A stretch of DNA of 64,000 nt. Origin: Rhizoclosmatium globosum (Eukaryota > Chytridiomycota > Chytridiomycetes > Chytridiales > Chytriomycetaceae). Positions 62,500 through 64,000 of this stretch are shown here, piece after piece. The position numbers were made by a program, and so were the translations under genes. The notes beneath the pieces are model-generated. The model saw only the letters and a list, made by a program, of their open reading frames with translations, was not told where the DNA came from and did not search any database. The stretch spans positions 371,431-435,430 of the forward strand of contig MCGO01000035.1 in NCBI GenBank assembly GCA_002104985.1. The letters run 5' to 3'. Every line of letters starts with the position of its first letter. The first letter of the stretch is position 1.

Positions 62500-62584
62500 G
62501 TCAGTATGGTTTTTAGACAAAACAATGCAGTTTGACCCTCATAGAACCTCATTTTGAGATAAAACTGGAAAGGCCTCGCTGTCA
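62500..62584 (+). promoter_or_regulatory. 85-bp repeated element, copy A
   Basis: Identical over 85 bp, in inverse orientation, to 47822-47906. It ends CGCTGTCA and is followed, with no start codon in between, by the open frame of the D5-like helicase. Confidence 0.85.
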
Positions 62585-63853
62585 AGTGTTCACGTCAATC
62601 TCCACCAGTTCATTGTTCAAGTCAACCATACAACCATCAATAATTATGGATTTGATTTACTACCACTGGACCCCAAATTTGATCGAGTTGAACCCATATT
62701 TGGGGATGACCTGCAGTTCAACCAGTTGATGTATAAAAGTTTCTGTGGGGACTCGGCACCAATTGCCGAGGCCATTTGTTACAAGGCAAAAGGGATGTTT
62801 GGATATTTTGGGAATGAGTGGTGGTCGTTTCTGGATGGTTTCTGGGTCCAGACGAAATTTCCAGTTGACAGTTTCTGCACTGGCCAGATGGTTGGTTTTT
62901 ATGAATTAGCCAAGGGATGGTACTCTTCCAACACGTCAGACTCAAAACTCAGAGACCAGCGGTTGGTTCGTCTCACAACCATTTTGGGGAAACTCAGAAA
63001 TGCCGACCAGCGGAGGCATGTTCTCGAGGAGATGAGTGTCATTTTCAGTAGCAGTCAACATGGAAAGGGTGGGAATCATTTTGGTGATCTTTTGAACAAC
63101 AAGAGGGGTCTGTTGGCGTTCAAAAGTGGAATCTACGACTTTGCAACTCAGTGCCTTCGCGAGTTTCAGAGTGGGGATTATATCTCTCTCAGTGTTGGTT
63201 ATGATTTGCCTGACGAGGTAGATACTGTTGTTCGTACAGATATCTTGAATTTCATCAAAAGTATCATGGCAACTGATGAGGATGTCCGCTATTTGTTGAA
63301 ATGGGGAGCATCCTGTTTGGTTGGTTATAACCACGATGAGTTGTTCACTGTGTGGACTGGGAAAGGACGCAACGGGAAAGGTGTGCTTGCTCAACTCTTT
63401 GAGGCTGCTTTGAACAACACAACTGGGGGTTATATGTCTACCCTCCAATCGACTCTGTTGAACACAGAGAGACCAGGCTCTGCTAGTCCGTCTCCTGACT
63501 TGCTGAACATGCGCGGCAAACGACTAGTGATGACGTCTGAACCTGAGAAGAGCAAGCCTATCAAGGGTGCAGTACTCAAATGGCTGTCTGGAAACGATGC
63601 CATTTCTGGTCGTGCAATGTACGGAAGAGAAATGGTGACATTCAAGCCTCAGTATCAACTGGTCTTGCAATGCAATGACATTCCTGAATTGGACGCAGAT
63701 GACGAAGCCATCTGGATGCGCTCCAGATTTATCCAGTTCCCTTTCCAGTTTGTAGACAGTCCTACCAAGGAGCATGAACGGCCCATCGACAAATCACTCA
63801 AAACAAAAGTCAGTATGTGGGGGCCACAATTTGCCAAACTACTGCTCGAATAG
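62558..63853 (+). CDS. D5-like SF3 helicase (virus-type), truncated at both ends
   Basis: The frame is open from 62558; first in-frame ATG 62729. Features of the D5_N and SF3 helicase parts: FGYFGNEWWSFLDGFWVQ, LLAFKSGIYDF, YLLKWGASCLVGYN, then Walker A VWTGKGRNGKGVLAQLF, the Walker B-like LNMRGKRLVMTSEPEKS, KWLSGNDAISGRAMY and the sensor-type QLVLQCNDIPELD, IWMRSRFIQFPF. This matches replicative primase-helicases of nucleocytoplasmic large DNA viruses and some plasmids. The primase half is missing (a candidate lies at 42.3 kb, opposite strand). A TAG stop at 63851 interrupts the C-terminal region, and 32 bp later the gene runs into telomere repeats. Non-functional as a full enzyme, though the ATPase core is intact. 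Confidence 0.85.
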   Translation, partial: DKTGKASLSSVHVNLHQFIVQVNHTTINNYGFDLLPLDPKFDRVEPIFGDDLQFNQLMYKSFCGDSAPIAEAICYKAKGMFGYFGNEWWSFLDGFWVQTKFPVDSFCTGQMVGFYELAKGWYSSNTSDSKLRDQRLVRLTTILGKLRNADQRRHVLEEMSVIFSSSQHGKGGNHFGDLLNNKRGLLAFKSGIYDFATQCLREFQSGDYISLSVGYDLPDEVDTVVRTDILNFIKSIMATDEDVRYLLKWGASCLVGYNHDELFTVWTGKGRNGKGVLAQLFEAALNNTTGGYMSTLQSTLLNTERPGSASPSPDLLNMRGKRLVMTSEPEKSKPIKGAVLKWLSGNDAISGRAMYGREMVTFKPQYQLVLQCNDIPELDADDEAIWMRSRFIQFPFQFVDSPTKEHERPIDKSLKTKVSMWGPQFAKLLLE

Positions 63854-63885
63854 TTCCCAGTGTATAAAGCTGAAGGCTTGAAACC

Positions 63886-64000
63886 AACGTCAGGGTTAGG
63901 GTTAGAGTTAGGGGTTAGAGTTAGGATTTAGGGTAGGGGTTAGGGTTAGGGTTAGGGGTTAGGGTTAGGATTATAGGTTAGGGTTAGGGTTAGAATTAGG
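63886..64000 (+). repeat. Telomeric repeats (TTAGGG type, degenerate)
   Basis: Starts directly after ACCAACGTCA with GGGTTAGGGTTAGAGTTAGG and continues to the window edge with variants (TTAGGGG, TTAGAG and TTAGGATT). G-rich strand runs 5' to 3' toward the right, the orientation of a right chromosome end. Confidence 0.93.

Noticed and set aside
1..64000. rRNA, tRNA and CRISPR arrays
   Set aside because: Looked for by eye on both strands (tRNA arm patterns, conserved rRNA strings); none recognised. A covariance-model scan would be needed to exclude a divergent tRNA.

Overview
The window looks like the end of a chromosome from an early-diverging (zoosporic, chytrid-like) fungus. The last ~110 bp are imperfect TTAGGG repeats running toward the right edge, so the window ends in a telomere. 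Genes have short GT-AG introns (about 45-75 nt, often with a CTAAC/CTGAC-like branch site). There is a cyclic-nucleotide-gated channel gene, a type found in zoosporic fungi and not in Dikarya, plus a chitin synthase fragment, nucleotide-sugar transport and a Fanzor nuclease. No species is claimed.

Chromosomal part (1-42 kb). Housekeeping-type genes (DNA-3-methyladenine glycosylase I, an amino-acid/amine permease, a CNG-type channel, two tandem DOPA-dioxygenase-like genes, an FUSC-type transporter, a nucleotide-sugar transporter, a 7-TM protein) are set among a large number of single-pass membrane protein genes. These fall into families by cytoplasmic motif. (A) An eight-gene same-strand array at 11.07-19.76 kb carries a DDFFDD box, a GILELE helix and an EEESVNT box. 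(B) Genes at 1.2-2.9 and 26.4-34.4 kb have Thr/Pro-rich N-termini and a Trp/Tyr W-x-x-Y/F-F-x-x-N-P cytoplasmic box. (C) Genes at 34.6-38.9 kb end in a DR(I/V)A...SIY box; one has a CBM5/12-like ectodomain. Most lack a cleavable signal peptide and start with a short extracellular-looking stretch, so a type III topology is inferred. They look like a lineage-specific surface receptor/adhesin repertoire.

Many genes between about 12 and 40 kb are broken by one-base frameshifts while coding content continues in another frame. This suggests either decaying tandem paralogues or unpolished indels in the assembly.

Subtelomeric part (42-64 kb). This is a mosaic of virus- and transposon-derived pieces and host fragments: the primase half of a D5-type primase-helicase, a SET-domain protein, a pair of paralogous unknown genes, Cys-rich/zinc-finger genes, a chitin synthase 5' fragment abutting a Fanzor gene, secreted proteins, an integrase pseudogene, a LINE remnant, a CAP fragment, LRR genes, and the helicase half of a D5-type protein whose 3' end is cut off by telomere repeats. 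An 85-bp element is present in two identical inverted copies (47.8 and 62.5 kb) and three diverged copies. It lies upstream of, and co-directional with, the virus-like genes, so it is a candidate regulatory or mobile module of an endogenised large DNA virus.
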